A DNA stretch of 64,000 nt from Mycoavidus cysteinexigens (GCF_003966915.1 NZ_AP018150.1:806001-870000), one strand, 5' to 3'; numbered from the stretch's first letter, positions 44,292 through 54,478 are shown. Numbers and translations: made by a program. The notes: generated from the sequence alone by a model not told the origin.

Positions 44292-45134
44292 TTAGCGCTG
44301 GCAACGCGGGCAATAATAAGTGGAACGCTGGCCTTGCACAATTTGACGAATGGGCGTGCCGCAGTGGCGGCATGGTTCGCCGTTACGGCCGTAAACAAAG
44401 TAGTCCAACTGAAAATAACCCCGCTTGCCATCGCTCCCCACAAAATCGCGCAGCGTGCTGCCGCCTTTTTCAATTGCCTCGCTCAAGGTTGCGCGGATCT
44501 CAGTGACGAGCTTTTCATAACGTTTCACTGAAATGCGCCCAGCGGCGGTCGCTGGGTGAATACCTGCCCGGAATAAACTTTCTGAGGCATAAATATTCCC
44601 CACGCCCACGACAATCTGGCCGCCTAGCAAGACCTGCTTGATCGCAGTGCTGCGGGTGCGCGTGCGGTAGTGTAACAGCGCGCTATTAAAATCAGCCGAG
44701 AGCGGCTCAATCCCCAATTTTGCTAATAATGGATGGAGTAAGACCGGCCCAACAGTGCCAGCATGCCACAAAACCGCGCCAAAACGCCGGGGATCCCGAA
44801 AGCGCAGCACACATTCGTCAAAGACCCAATCGATATGGTCGTGCCGGTCGCTTGGTAGGAGCGGGCTATGGCTGGCGGCAGGATACGGCAAAATGCGTAA
44901 GGTACCCGTCATGCCGAGATGAATCAGGAGCCAGCCGGATTCTATTTCCAGCAACAAGTATTTGCCGCGTCGTTCAACCCTCGTAATCAGGCGACCATTA
45001 AGTAGCGTGGCCAGTTGCGTCGGCACGGGCCAGCGCAGCATGGCGCTACGCACTTCGACGCGCCGAATTCGTCGATTCGTTATATATGGCATGATGCCGC
45101 GTCGGGTGACTTCTACTTCTGGTAATTCTGGCAT
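44292..45134 (-). CDS. mutM: Formamidopyrimidine-DNA glycosylase
   Basis: A 280-residue bifunctional glycosylase/AP lyase that removes 8-oxoguanine and ring-opened purines. It begins [12 protein letters not shown] with the catalytic proline and glutamate at the very N-terminus. The helix-two-turn-helix lies around [20 protein letters not shown]. The C-terminal zinc finger CRHCG and YYCPRCQR has all four cysteines. It is divergent from the TPR gene, with 92 bases between the starts. Confidence 0.97.
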   Translation of the reverse strand: MPELPEVEVTRRGIMPYITNRRIRRVEVRSAMLRWPVPTQLATLLNGRLITRVERRGKYLLLEIESGWLLIHLGMTGTLRILPYPAASHSPLLPSDRHDHIDWVFDECVLRFRDPRRFGAVLWHAGTVGPVLLHPLLAKLGIEPLSADFNSALLHYRTRTRSTAIKQVLLGGQIVVGVGNIYASESLFRAGIHPATAAGRISVKRYEKLVTEIRATLSEAIEKGGSTLRDFVGSDGKRGYFQLDYFVYGRNGEPCRHCGTPIRQIVQGQRSTYYCPRCQR

Positions 45135-45226
45135 AGTGCAAGGTGGATTGGGTTAAGCTAAATTTTATCCGATTCTAGTGGATTGATCGCGTTACAATTC
45201 TTCAATAAGACTGTTGTTGGAGACAC

Positions 45227-47098
45227 ATGAATATTTTTCTTACTCAATTGTTGAAGCGTCGACTTCAGCGTAGCGTTGCGCCGCGCATGGTGCGTTCCAT
45301 CAGCGTTATGCTGCTCATCAGTGCCATTGGGGGGTTTCCGTTGAGTACTAGCGCGCGCTCGACTGTGATGAGCGGCGAAGAAAATGCCGGCGCCGCTAAC
45401 TTGCCGCCACTGCTTGACGCGCAAAGAACGTTGCCCTCAGTAAAGCTGACCAGCCAGATTATGTTTTTGGTGTTGGCGGCTGAACTTGCGCTACAGCGCG
45501 GCCAGCCTGCGCCGGCTTATCAAACTTACCTTGAGCTAACGCGTACTACGCGTGACCCGCGCATGGCGCAGCGCGCAGCGGAAATTGCCCTGGGCGCGCA
45601 AAGCCCTGCCGATGCGCTTGCCGCAGCCCGCTTATGGCGCCAGTACGAGCCCAATTCTAGCCGCGCTGCGCAATTTGAAGCAGCGTTGCTGGTGTTAAGC
45701 GGTAAATTGAATGAAGCGCAGCCGATTTTGGCGGCTGAGCTGGCTAAAATTCCGGTAGAAGATAAAGGGGAGGCGATTTTAGCGTTGCAGTTATTAATCG
45801 CGCGCGGCCCCGCTCAAGCAAGTGGTTTAAATTTATTGCAGACGCTTCTTAAGAACGAGCTGACACGGCCTGAAGCGCATCTTGCGTTGGCGCGGCAACA
45901 GCTTTTGCTCAATGATTCGGCCAAAGCGTGGGCATCATTGCGCCAAGCGCTGGCGCTTAAGCCAGATTATGAAGCTGCGGCTTTATTGCTGGCGCAACTT
46001 GGACCCACGCAGCGGCAACAAGCCATCGAGTTAATGCGGGATTTCGCGCAGAAAAATCCAAAATCGCGCAATGCCCATATTGCCTTGGCGCAGCTCTATC
46101 TGGCTGATCAGCAATTCGATGCAGCTCGCCGAGAGTTTCAATTGATGCGCGCGCAAAATGCGGCCGATCCGGCTCCGATTATGGCGTTAGCCCTCATTTA
46201 TATTCAGCAAAAACGCTACGACGACGCGCAGCATTATTTGCAGCAATATGTACATGTTCTGCAAAAGCGCAAAACTCAGCCGGAGTTGGATGTTGGGCAG
46301 GCTTATTTCTACTTGGCGCAAATTGCTACCGAAAAGAAGAATGATGCGCTGGCTATGCAGTGGCTCAGCAAAATTAATCCTGCTAGTGCGCAATATATGC
46401 CGGCCTGGTTTGCCCGGGTACAGCTCTTGGCTAAAGCGGGCAAGGTGAATGAAGCGCGCAAATTACTTGCCGATTTGCCAAGCCAAGAACCACGCCTCCA
46501 AATTTTGGCGGCGCGCACAGATGGCGCTTTGTTAGCTGAGGCGCAGCGCTATGTTGAAGCTGAGGCAACGCTAGCGCGGGTTTACAAAGCCTATCCAAAT
46601 GAGCCGGATGTGCTTTACGATTATGCGATGCTGGCGGAAAAAAATCGCCATTACACGCTGATGGAAAATCTGCTGCGGCGCTTGATGATGCTGCAGCCTG
46701 ATAATCCCAATGCGTATAATGCGCTGGGCTATTCATTGGCTGATCGTAGCCAGCGGCTTAATGAGGCGGATAAATTAATTGAAAAAGCCTCCTCGTTGGC
46801 GCCGGACGATGCCTTTATTATGGATAGTTTAGGTTGGGTTAAGTACCGTCTCGGCAATCCTCAGCAAGCGATTCAATTATTGCGGCGCGCTTATCAGCTA
46901 CAGCCGAATGCCGAAATTGGCGCGCATTTGGGCGAAGTCTTGTGGGCGCAAGGTTTGCAGACGGAGGCAAAACAAATTTGGAAAGCCGCTGCAAAGCTCG
47001 AAGCAGATAATGATATTTTGCAGCAAACGCTAAAACGCTTTTCAATTGAACCATCAAAAGACCGTAAAGAGTCAAAACAGATAGGTGACAGCAAATGA
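45227..47098 (+). CDS. Tetratricopeptide-repeat protein upstream of lolB
   Basis: A 623-residue envelope protein with an N-terminal hydrophobic segment (ISVMLLISAIGGFPLSTSAR) that looks like a signal peptide. At least ten TPR-like helices follow, for example SRNAHIALAQLYLADQQFDA and NAYNALGYSLADRSQRLNEA. TGTTGGAG precedes the ATG. The gene overlaps lolB by 4 bases (ATGA), a pairing typical of Burkholderia. A scaffold role in the periplasm is likely; exact partners are unknown. Confidence 0.88.
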   Translation: MNIFLTQLLKRRLQRSVAPRMVRSISVMLLISAIGGFPLSTSARSTVMSGEENAGAANLPPLLDAQRTLPSVKLTSQIMFLVLAAELALQRGQPAPAYQTYLELTRTTRDPRMAQRAAEIALGAQSPADALAAARLWRQYEPNSSRAAQFEAALLVLSGKLNEAQPILAAELAKIPVEDKGEAILALQLLIARGPAQASGLNLLQTLLKNELTRPEAHLALARQQLLLNDSAKAWASLRQALALKPDYEAAALLLAQLGPTQRQQAIELMRDFAQKNPKSRNAHIALAQLYLADQQFDAARREFQLMRAQNAADPAPIMALALIYIQQKRYDDAQHYLQQYVHVLQKRKTQPELDVGQAYFYLAQIATEKKNDALAMQWLSKINPASAQYMPAWFARVQLLAKAGKVNEARKLLADLPSQEPRLQILAARTDGALLAEAQRYVEAEATLARVYKAYPNEPDVLYDYAMLAEKNRHYTLMENLLRRLMMLQPDNPNAYNALGYSLADRSQRLNEADKLIEKASSLAPDDAFIMDSLGWVKYRLGNPQQAIQLLRRAYQLQPNAEIGAHLGEVLWAQGLQTEAKQIWKAAAKLEADNDILQQTLKRFSIEPSKDRKESKQIGDSK

Positions 47099-47721
47099 AA
47101 TCCCAACTTAAAAAATTGACGGTATTGGCCATTTTGCTCAGTTGGCTGGCGGGGTGTGCGTTGCCACCGCCTGCGCCTCCTACACCCACATCGTTTGCGT
47201 GCAATGGACGTTTTTCAGTGCGTTATCAAGAGGCGCGGGGCGTGCACCAGCGAACCCGTAACGTTTATGGGCGTTTTGCTTGGCGTGATGATGGCAAAGT
47301 AGCGACCCTGCGGCTCCTTAATCCACTGGGTCAGACGCTCGCTGTAGTCCAATTATCTGCGTTGGGCGCAGTGCTTGAGCTGCCTAATCGCCCGACTCTG
47401 ATTGCGGACAATGCGGATGAATTGATGCGCAGCGCGCTAGGTTTTCCCTTGCCCGTCAGTGGTCTGCGCCATTGGCTGCGCGCGCCGGAAGGCTGGGAGC
47501 CTGACAGCAAGGATAGCGCATTCAAAAAAGCCATGAATAAAACGCTTGCGCAAATCCGGCGTAGCCCTCAAACCGAGCGTCCGCAACAGATTCGGCAAGA
47601 AGGTTGGACGGTTGACTATCTCTCTTATACGGAGACGCCAGTGGTGCGCGTGCAGCGCATGAATTTAACGCGCGATGACGCCTCGCTTGAGGTCAAGCTA
47701 GCGCTGGATCCTCAAGGTTAA
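47095..47721 (+). CDS. lolB: Outer-membrane lipoprotein receptor LolB
   Basis: A 208-residue lipoprotein. The signal peptide ends in a lipobox (SWLAGC), then a Pro-rich linker. LolB takes lipoproteins from LolA and inserts them into the outer membrane. The FSVRYQEARGVHQRTRNVYG strand, the LRLLNPLGQTLAVVQL strand and GLRHWLRAPEGW fit the family. It is translated after the TPR gene with 4-base overlap. Confidence 0.88.
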   Translation: MKSQLKKLTVLAILLSWLAGCALPPPAPPTPTSFACNGRFSVRYQEARGVHQRTRNVYGRFAWRDDGKVATLRLLNPLGQTLAVVQLSALGAVLELPNRPTLIADNADELMRSALGFPLPVSGLRHWLRAPEGWEPDSKDSAFKKAMNKTLAQIRRSPQTERPQQIRQEGWTVDYLSYTETPVVRVQRMNLTRDDASLEVKLALDPQG

Positions 47722-47754
47722 ATTCAGCGTTAAGTTGTGCGTGGTAAGCATCAT

Positions 47755-47859
47755 CTTTTTATAGCAATAAAGAGATCTTTTGGTGCGAATTGATGTCAGA
47801 TGCGGCAGAGAAGCTGTGTTTTAAGGGCATTGCAGTTGCCTTGCTCATTAGAGAATGAT
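47755..47859 (+). pseudogene. Stray 105-bp fragment of htpG
   Basis: The stretch matches codons about 22-55 of htpG (22298-22410): TATAGCAATAAAGAGATCTT, then GCGAATTGAT, TCAGATGCGGC and GGCATTGCAG are shared with few changes. Relative to htpG about 9 bases are missing and some bases changed, and there is no start codon or frame. It lies between lolB and ispE. Confidence 0.75.
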
Positions 47860-47903
47860 AGTGTGCGCCAACAAAATGGATAAATTAATTAATCTGAAAG
47901 CCT

Positions 47904-48770
47904 ATGTCTGATTTTTCATGTTTGGCGCCGGCCAAGCTGAATCTTTTTTTGCATATTACCGGTCGTCGGGCCGATGGGTATCATCTTCTGCAAACGGTAT
48001 TCCAACTTTTGGACTATGGCGATACGTTACATTTTAAAGTGCGCGCAGATCCAACGATTGCGCGCGTAGCGGCTGTGTCTGGCGTGTCTGAAGCCTCCGA
48101 TCTCACGTTACGTGCTGCGCGTACGCTGCAAGCCTATGCAGGTTGCCCATTAGGGGTTGAGATTAAAGTTGAAAAACGCATACCGCTTGGCGCCGGTCTA
48201 GGCGGCGGCAGTTCGGATGCGGCCAGTACCTTACTTGCGCTGAATCGGCTCTGGGAGCTGAACTTATCGCGTGCGCAACTCCAGGACTTGGCCGTATCAT
48301 TAGGCGCAGACGTGCCATTTTTTGTGTTTGGTTACAACGCTTTTGCGCAAGGAATTGGCGAGCAGTTGCAGGCGGTTGAACTACCTTTGGGCTATTTTTT
48401 AGTGGTTACGCCAGCCGTGCAAGTGGCGACTACTGAAATTTTTGCAACGCGGGAATTGACACGGGATACGAAAATCATCAAAATAGCGGACTTTCTAGCA
48501 GCACAACGGGGTAGCGCAGTCGGAGCCGATGGTTTTGGGCGCAACGATATGCAGTCTGTAGTTGCTAGAAAATACGCAGAAGTAGCGCAGGTGCTAGATT
48601 GGTTTAAAGCTATAGCGCCAGCCCGCATGACGGGATCTGGGGCGAGTGTTTTTGCTGCCTTTCATAGCCGAGAGGAAGCACTCTCGGTACAGGCAGCGTT
48701 GCCTGATGGTTGGCATAGTGAAATAGCGGCAAGCCTTGAGTCTCATCCATTGCTTGCTTTTGCGTCGTAA
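47904..48770 (+). CDS. ispE: 4-diphosphocytidyl-2-C-methyl-D-erythritol kinase
   Basis: A 288-residue GHMP kinase of the MEP isoprenoid pathway; it phosphorylates CDP-ME at the 2-hydroxyl. The N-terminal [20 protein letters not shown] carries the substrate residues. The glycine-rich ATP loop is [18 protein letters not shown]. The third GHMP motif [12 protein letters not shown] is near the C-terminus. The neighbours tRNA-Gln and prs follow in the order usual for Burkholderia. Confidence 0.95.
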   Translation: MSDFSCLAPAKLNLFLHITGRRADGYHLLQTVFQLLDYGDTLHFKVRADPTIARVAAVSGVSEASDLTLRAARTLQAYAGCPLGVEIKVEKRIPLGAGLGGGSSDAASTLLALNRLWELNLSRAQLQDLAVSLGADVPFFVFGYNAFAQGIGEQLQAVELPLGYFLVVTPAVQVATTEIFATRELTRDTKIIKIADFLAAQRGSAVGADGFGRNDMQSVVARKYAEVAQVLDWFKAIAPARMTGSGASVFAAFHSREEALSVQAALPDGWHSEIAASLESHPLLAFAS

Positions 48771-48815
48771 AAAGGTTAAAAATAAGGTTTAAGCGATTTA
48801 GCAGTCGTAGTTTGT

Positions 48816-48892
48816 AGGGGAGTCGCCAAGTTGGTCAAGGCACCGGATTTTGATTCCGGCATGCGAGGGTTCGAGTCCTTCCTCCCCTGCCA
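48816..48892 (+). tRNA. tRNA-Gln (anticodon TTG)
   Basis: A 77-base cloverleaf. Acceptor arms AGGGGAG and CTCCCCT pair completely. The D-arm is in GCCAAGTTGGTCAAGGC. The anticodon loop TTTTGAT lies in CCGGATTTTGATTCCGG, giving TTG for glutamine. The T-arm is GAGGGTTCGAGTCCTTC. The CCA end is encoded. The place between ispE and prs is conserved in Burkholderia. Confidence 0.97.
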
Positions 48893-48927
48893 AGATTTCG
48901 CAAAAAGCCGTCCTAATATAGGTATAT

Positions 48928-49881
48928 ATGAGTAGTGACGGCCTGATGGTCTTTACCGGCAACGCCAATCCTGAGCTTGCCCGCGGTGTTGTTAAGATGC
49001 TGGGTATTGCGCTTGGCAAAGCAATGGTTAGCTGTTTCTCCGACGGCGAAATTCAAGTCGAAATTCAGGAAAACGTGCGTGGCAAAGATGTTTTTGTGCT
49101 TCAGCCCACCTGCGCGCCAACCAACGATAATCTGATGGAATTAATGATCATGGTCGATGCGCTCAAACGCGCCTCCGCCGGCCGGATCACTGCTGCGATT
49201 CCTTATTTCGGTTATGCCCGCCAGGATCGCCGGCCACGCTCAGCGCGGGTTGCGATTTCCGCTAAGCTGGTCGCCAATATGCTGCAAATTGCTGGCGTTG
49301 ACCGAATTATTACAATGGATTTGCACGCAGATCAGATTCAAGGTTTTTTCGATATTCCGGTTGACAATATTTATGCCACACCGATTCTGCTAGGGGATTT
49401 ACGTAAGCAAAACTACGAAAATTTGCTAGTTGTCTCGCCTGATGTGGGCGGTGTGGTGCGCGCACGCGCATTAGCCAAGCAGCTTAATACCGATCTCGCC
49501 ATTATCGATAAACGACGTCCTCAAGCGAATGTGGCGGAAGTGATGCATATTATCGGCGAGGTCGAAGGCCGCACCTGCGTGATCATGGATGATATGGTGG
49601 ATACTGCAGGCACCTTATGTAAAGCGGCGCAAGTGCTGAAGGAGCGCGGTGCGCGGCAAGTTTTTGCGTACACCACGCACCCGGTTTTGTCGGGTCAAGC
49701 CGTACAGCGGATTACAGAATCTGAATTAGATGAGCTGGTGGTGGCGGATACTATTCCGTTACGTGCCGACGCGCGCGCTTGTGCGAAAATTCGCCAGCTC
49801 TCAAGCGCCGGTTTACTGGCTGAGACTTTCTCGCGGATTCGTCGCGGCGATTCAGTCATGTCGCTTTTTGCGGACAGTTAA
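48928..49881 (+). CDS. prs: Ribose-phosphate pyrophosphokinase
   Basis: A 317-residue cytosolic enzyme that makes PRPP from ribose 5-phosphate and ATP, feeding purine, pyrimidine, histidine and NAD synthesis. Landmarks are [37 protein letters not shown] (ATP site), the [12 protein letters not shown] histidine region and the PRPP loop [13 protein letters not shown]. Full length for class I enzymes. Confidence 0.97.
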   Translation: MSSDGLMVFTGNANPELARGVVKMLGIALGKAMVSCFSDGEIQVEIQENVRGKDVFVLQPTCAPTNDNLMELMIMVDALKRASAGRITAAIPYFGYARQDRRPRSARVAISAKLVANMLQIAGVDRIITMDLHADQIQGFFDIPVDNIYATPILLGDLRKQNYENLLVVSPDVGGVVRARALAKQLNTDLAIIDKRRPQANVAEVMHIIGEVEGRTCVIMDDMVDTAGTLCKAAQVLKERGARQVFAYTTHPVLSGQAVQRITESELDELVVADTIPLRADARACAKIRQLSSAGLLAETFSRIRRGDSVMSLFADS

Positions 49882-50041
49882 CCCTTTAAATGTTCTTTTT
49901 TTAGCGCATAGAATGCGTTAGAAAACCCTGCAAAGTGGATCCAAATCCGTTTGCGTGGTTTTTTTGAGAGGCTTTGCTGAGCTTAAAGCGGAGCTTCTTT
50001 TTTCTGCCTGGTCGTGGGCAGCAGCTTTTTAGGAGAAATAA

Positions 50042-50668
50042 ATGAAAGTAGTCGCTTTTGAGCGTAGTGTGCAGGGTACCGGTTCGAGCCGCCGCCTGCG
50101 TCTCGCTGGTAAAACCCCCGCGATTGTTTACGGTGCGAATAGCCAGCCCAAATTAATTGAACTTGATCATAACGCGATCTTCCATGCGCTTAAGAAAGAA
50201 TCGTTTCATTCTTCGATTTTAGAACTTGAAATTGGTAATGCATCAGAGCAAGTATTATTGCGCGATGTGCAATATCATCCATTTAAGCCTTTAGTGCTGC
50301 ACGTTGATTTCCAACGCGTCGATGCTAGCAAAAAGCTACACAAGAAAGTTCCTCTGCATTACTTAAATCAAGAAATCTCTAAAGCCGTCAAGCTAGAGAG
50401 CGCAATCTTGACGCATGTTATGAATGAGCTTGAAATAACCTGCTTGCCTGGGGATCTTCCCGAGTTTATCGAGGTTGATCTGGCCGAAATCGGTGTTGGT
50501 CAGTCATTGCACGCAAAAGACGTAAAATTGCCAGCCGGGGTTGAGCTTATGCAATACCTTGAGCAAGAAAATCCTGTGATCGTCTCGGCAACTGTCCCAG
50601 CGGCGGCTGTGGCTGAAGATGCGTCTAGTGCTGCGGTTGAAGGAGACGGAGCGCCAGCCGCTTCTTAA
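50042..50668 (+). CDS. rplY: 50S ribosomal protein L25 (Ctc form)
   Basis: A 208-residue protein that binds 5S rRNA. The N-terminal L25 domain ([18 protein letters not shown]) is followed by the beta-rich TL5/CTC C-terminal domain and an Ala-rich acidic end. The Shine-Dalgarno TAGGAG precedes the ATG. It lies 13 bases upstream of pth, a conserved pair. Confidence 0.95.
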   Translation: MKVVAFERSVQGTGSSRRLRLAGKTPAIVYGANSQPKLIELDHNAIFHALKKESFHSSILELEIGNASEQVLLRDVQYHPFKPLVLHVDFQRVDASKKLHKKVPLHYLNQEISKAVKLESAILTHVMNELEITCLPGDLPEFIEVDLAEIGVGQSLHAKDVKLPAGVELMQYLEQENPVIVSATVPAAAVAEDASSAAVEGDGAPAAS

Positions 50669-50681
50669 CAGCACGGTTTTG

Positions 50682-51275
50682 ATGATTAAGCTCATTGTCG
50701 GCCTTGGCAATCCGGGGGCAGAATATGCTGCGACCCGGCACAATGCCGGCTTTTGGGCTGTTGATGCGATCGCCCGAGCCACGCAAACTGCGTTACGTCA
50801 TGAAGCGCGTTTTCATGGCTTAGTGGCGCGCGCTCATTTTCAGGGCAGTGACGTGTGGTTATTACAACCACACACTTTTATGAATCGTTCAGGTCAGTCA
50901 GTGGCTGCACTTGCGCGCTTTCATAAAATTCTTCCCGCAGACATTCTAGTCGTGCATGACGAGCTTGACTTATCGCCTGGCGTTGCCAAACTCAAATTTA
51001 GCGGCGGCAGCGGTGGTCATAATGGCTTAAAAGATATTAGCGCGCATTTGGCGACACCGCAGTACTGGCGGCTGCGTTTAGGGATTGGCCATCCGCGGGA
51101 TTACGCGCTAGAAGAAAGAAAAGCCGATGTAGTGAATTACGTACTCAAGCCGCCGCGCAAAGAAGAACAGGCATTAGTTGACAAAGCTATTGGTCGAAGC
51201 TTGACAGTGCTGCAATCGGTAGTCCAAGGCGAAATGGAGCGTGCGATGATGGAGCTGCACCGCCAACTGGTTTAA
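50682..51275 (+). CDS. pth: Peptidyl-tRNA hydrolase
   Basis: A 197-residue enzyme starting at ATG 50682 ([12 protein letters not shown]). It recycles tRNA from stalled peptidyl-tRNA. The catalytic histidine is in [12 protein letters not shown], the conserved asparagine in [12 protein letters not shown], and the aspartate in [11 protein letters not shown]. The frame is open upstream inside rplY, but GLGNPG at the N-terminus fixes the start. Confidence 0.96.
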   Translation: MIKLIVGLGNPGAEYAATRHNAGFWAVDAIARATQTALRHEARFHGLVARAHFQGSDVWLLQPHTFMNRSGQSVAALARFHKILPADILVVHDELDLSPGVAKLKFSGGSGGHNGLKDISAHLATPQYWRLRLGIGHPRDYALEERKADVVNYVLKPPRKEEQALVDKAIGRSLTVLQSVVQGEMERAMMELHRQLV

Positions 51276-51323
51276 ACTGGAGTCAGTCTGCTTTGCTCTG
51301 ACGCTACACTTTAAGCGAGTTGA

Positions 51324-52181
51324 TTAGAGCGGTTTGAAGGTACAGAAATAAAACAGCCCCTCTTTATCAGCATCATAATATTTTGTACAGTAATTTACAA
51401 AATCCTGGAGATTGTCTAGACGCTGCGGTTGCATTACGGAGTATCGGGCCAATGGCTCTTCCTGTATAGAACTAAACACGCTAAATTGGCCACCTTGAAC
51501 CGGTAGGTTTTTCTCAGCTGGCAAGGCATAATGGTTGGCATCAGTATGTGTCAAATGAGTCATGTTTTGATTCTTATCACGCTCAATTTTAGCGTAATGA
51601 AATATGGGAAAGGTGCTATCAGGCGTGACGCAATACGTATTGAAAGCAACCGCCTTTGCACCTTGAGGAGGTGTTTCTTGCGCGAAAAAATCACCCATCA
51701 TACCGGCCTTTACTGAAAATTCTGGAGGGTTGCATAATTGATAGTCCGACTCTTGAAGGGATCTGCCATCGAGCCACAATGGAGCAGTCTGATATACGAG
51801 CATACCTGACGCATATTGGCCGCAATCTGCTGCGCCTGCGCCTATTTCGTTGACTTTCATTAATTCCCTGATTTCATTATTCTTCTCATAACTCCATGTG
51901 GGGCTGAAAAAAATCTCTTGTAACTGTATATCTTCTGGCTCAACTAATGAGAGCTGATCTGTCGTGCTAGTGGTTTTAGCCGGCTTTTTTTTGCTTAGCG
52001 AGAAGACAGTTTGAAATTTGTCCATATTATTAACGGATGTCCGGTGTTTATGTGAACGCGTTTCTTTAGCTATTTTCAGGTTGCTTTGGCGGCGTGCCCT
52101 AGATTTGGTGGTCGAAGGGGGGGTGTGGGTACGCGTTTCTAAGCCAATTGTTGAGCTGGTTCCGATATAAGGACGGTACAT
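51324..52181 (-). CDS. Hypothetical protein, lineage-specific
   Basis: About 285 residues from ATG at 52181 (MYRPYIGTSSTIGLETRTHT); the frame is open another 53 codons to a GTG at 52340, and no start has a good Shine-Dalgarno sequence. The N-terminal 60 residues are basic and Ser/Thr-rich (TTKSRARRQSNLKIAKETRS). The rest is globular with no membrane helix, for example GAGAADCGQYASGMLVYQTA and CVTPDSTFPIFHYAKIERDK. I do not recognise the family. Its place between pth and a porin interrupts an otherwise conserved block, and the basic N-terminus without Sec signal is compatible with a secreted effector, though no hrp box is seen upstream. Confidence 0.6.
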   Translation of the reverse strand: MYRPYIGTSSTIGLETRTHTPPSTTKSRARRQSNLKIAKETRSHKHRTSVNNMDKFQTVFSLSKKKPAKTTSTTDQLSLVEPEDIQLQEIFFSPTWSYEKNNEIRELMKVNEIGAGAADCGQYASGMLVYQTAPLWLDGRSLQESDYQLCNPPEFSVKAGMMGDFFAQETPPQGAKAVAFNTYCVTPDSTFPIFHYAKIERDKNQNMTHLTHTDANHYALPAEKNLPVQGGQFSVFSSIQEEPLARYSVMQPQRLDNLQDFVNYCTKYYDADKEGLFYFCTFKPL

Positions 52182-52407
52182 AGTGCGACTATCGTTAAGT
52201 AAATACGCCTCAGCTAGCGCGTGAATGCCGCAAGCAGAGTATGGAGGCTTAGTAATTTTTGCTACAAACCACGCAAATTTGTCTAATACGCAAAATGCGT
52301 AGCGCTCTATGCTTAATGTAGGCGAGATTTTGCCTGACACGGTTTGACATGAAGAAAACCTTTATGCCAAACCGAAATAAATGGTGCTAAATATGACTTG
52401 CTGTCTA

Positions 52408-52438
52408 GCGCCCTCATGTGTTCCATAAGTGAGGGCGC
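52408..52438 (-). terminator. Hairpin downstream of the porin gene
   Basis: GCGCCCTCA (52408-52416) and TGAGGGCGC (52430-52438) form a perfect 9-bp stem with a 13-base loop; the stem extends by TCT/AGA after one mismatch. It lies 60 bases past the porin stop on the minus strand. There is no T-run, so it may end transcripts weakly or protect their 3' end. Confidence 0.5.
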
Positions 52439-52497
52439 CAGACAAACTCTGGCTGGTGCGTTTAAATGACGTTGTCCGAAAGAGGGATGGTATTTAT

Positions 52498-53640
52498 TTA
52501 AAATTTCATCCGCAGGCCGGTCGTGATCGCCATTTGTCGGTTAGTTGTGGAGAATTTGAAACCATGGATATTGGTCAGGCTAACTGGACTATTTCGTAGT
52601 TGAGATTGCTGAGCAATTGCTGCAATAAAAACATTTGTGCGTTTTGATAGCTCATAGCTACTCAGCAGACTGACTTGATGCCACTTCGCTTTGCGGTTGT
52701 TAGGGTCTTGCTCGAAAGAGAACTCGCCTGTGCTAAACGTGTATGCGCCATTTACGCTCCAGGCCGGGGTTAGGCGGTAACGTGCATTGAGCTCGTAGTT
52801 ATTAAAGTCAGCATAATGACCAGCGTCTGTAACCTGTAATTTTTTAGACACATGGTTTGACAACTGGCGATCGAATTTCGTCTGCGTGTATACGAGGCCT
52901 AGGGTTGTGCGGCCAAGCATATAGCTTGCCCCAGCCCCCCATATGCGTTGACGGTCAGCTTTGAAATGAACTTCCTCTTCCATCTGTGCACCAGTATTAT
53001 TCGCGCCAGGGTTGTTCGCCTGTAAATACGCCACTGCGGCGCCAAACGGACCATAGGAGTAAGCTGCGCCGAGGCTGTAATCACGGTTATTGGCGAACCT
53101 ACCTGTTTCGTTCGAAAAGCCATACAAGCCGCCAAACGTAAAGCCATTGTAGTTGATACTTGAGAATTTGACCGAGTTGTTCACGCTGAATGAGCCGTTC
53201 ACATTATCGTTATCGAAAGGATGCGAGAACTGTCCGCCTCCTAGTCCGCTACCTGCCAGGCTAAAGGACGCCAGGTAATCGGTGATAGAGTCATATTGAC
53301 GACCCACCGTGAGGGTGCCAGTTGCGGCATCGGACAAGCCCATAAAAGCTTGGCGGTCAAAACCTACGCCTTCTAGCGGAAAGTGGCCAGTATTAATTTT
53401 AAAGCCGCTTTCTAGCAAGAAAAGTGCTTTCGTGCCTGCGCCTAAATCTTCTGTACCGCGTAAGCCCCAGTAGTTACTGCCGGCGCCCCCAGTGCCGATT
53501 TGCCAGTTTGGGTGGCCAGTTTGGTTATTTGTGTACATAATTGCACCGCTCAATGAGCCATAAAGCGTTAGACTGCTTTGCGCATAGGCCGGGGTGCCGA
53601 ATGCGCCCGTGAGCGCGATGCTTAAAAGAACCCGTTTCAT
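52498..53640 (-). CDS. Outer-membrane porin (Burkholderia OmpC-like, 16-strand)
   Basis: About 380 residues from ATG at 53640. The signal peptide MKRVLLSIALTGAFGTPAYA is followed by the mature start QSSLTLYGSLSGAIMYTNNQ, typical of beta-proteobacterial porins. GLRGTEDLGAGTKALFLLES and LTVGRQYDSITDYLASF are family signatures. The chain ends in a C-terminal phenylalanine (MKF), the BAM recognition residue. It forms trimers for passive diffusion of small solutes. An intrinsic terminator of the upstream gene lies just before its start region. Confidence 0.95.
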   Translation of the reverse strand: MKRVLLSIALTGAFGTPAYAQSSLTLYGSLSGAIMYTNNQTGHPNWQIGTGGAGSNYWGLRGTEDLGAGTKALFLLESGFKINTGHFPLEGVGFDRQAFMGLSDAATGTLTVGRQYDSITDYLASFSLAGSGLGGGQFSHPFDNDNVNGSFSVNNSVKFSSINYNGFTFGGLYGFSNETGRFANNRDYSLGAAYSYGPFGAAVAYLQANNPGANNTGAQMEEEVHFKADRQRIWGAGASYMLGRTTLGLVYTQTKFDRQLSNHVSKKLQVTDAGHYADFNNYELNARYRLTPAWSVNGAYTFSTGEFSFEQDPNNRKAKWHQVSLLSSYELSKRTNVFIAAIAQQSQLRNSPVSLTNIHGFKFSTTNRQMAITTGLRMKF

Positions 53641-53680
53641 TTCTGTACCCCCGTATAGATATTGGTCGAATCTTTTAATA

Positions 53681-53720
53681 AAAATAAAAAAGCCGTACAA
53701 GCGTTATGCTTGTACGGCTT
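53681..53720 (-). terminator. Rho-independent terminator of the Bax inhibitor-like gene
   Basis: AAGCCGTACAAGC (53690-53702) and GCTTGTACGGCTT (53708-53720) form a perfect 13-bp stem with loop GTTAT. On the minus strand the hairpin is followed by TTTTATTTTTATT. It lies 53 bases past the stop of the gene at 53774 and ahead of the porin promoter. Confidence 0.9.
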
Positions 53721-53773
53721 AGTCAGTTGCGTTTTGCATCATGCGCAACTTTAAGCTCCTACAAAATGGAACT

Positions 53774-54478
53774 CTAGTTTCTATTCCCGCCAAAGATGCC
53801 GAGCAGCATTAACAAATTCGCAAACACATTATAGATATCTAGATAGATCGCCAAAGCGGCTCTAATGTAATTCGTTTCGCCGCCATTCACGACCCGCTGC
53901 ACGTCAAACAGCATATAAGCGGAAAAAATCACAGTCGCCATGACGGATACGGTGATCATCAAAGCGGGTAGTTTAAGCCAAATATTCGCGATTGACGCTA
54001 GGATTAGCACAATCACGCCCATAAATAGCCATTTGCTAAGGCCGGAAAAATCCCGTTTTGAAACTGTCGCAATCGACGCCATTACGGTAAAAATAACGCT
54101 TGTGCCGCCAAAAGCCAGCATGATTAACGACGCGCCATTTGAAAAGCCCAGCACGAAACTTAATAGGCGTGAAAGCATCAGGCCCATAAAGAAGGTGAAG
54201 CCAAGCAGCAGGGCGACGCCGATACCGCTATTTTTAAACCGCTCAATTGCAAACATGAAACCAAATGCAATCGCCATGAAAAGGATGAAACTGAGGCCCG
54301 GGCTGGTTGCGTTTAACAGTGAAAAGCCGGTGCTTACGCCAAGCCAGGCGCCAAGTACGCTGGGAATCATGGATAGCGCTAACAACCAATAGGTATTGCG
54401 CAATACGCGGTTGCGGGTCGCAACTGGGGTGATGCTTCCATTACGACCGAAGCTGTAACTTTGAAAATCGTCCTTCAT
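53774..54478 (-). CDS. Bax inhibitor-1/YccA family membrane protein
   Basis: A 234-residue inner-membrane protein with seven predicted helices, for example LSFILFMAIAFGFMFAIERF and LLLGFTFFMGLMLSRLLSFV. The C-terminal YLDIYNVFANLLMLLGIFGG is the family signature. Relatives act as pH-sensitive calcium leak channels or interact with the FtsH/HflKC protease (YccA). It is single-gene, with its own terminator. Confidence 0.93.
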   Translation of the reverse strand: MKDDFQSYSFGRNGSITPVATRNRVLRNTYWLLALSMIPSVLGAWLGVSTGFSLLNATSPGLSFILFMAIAFGFMFAIERFKNSGIGVALLLGFTFFMGLMLSRLLSFVLGFSNGASLIMLAFGGTSVIFTVMASIATVSKRDFSGLSKWLFMGVIVLILASIANIWLKLPALMITVSVMATVIFSAYMLFDVQRVVNGGETNYIRAALAIYLDIYNVFANLLMLLGIFGGNRN

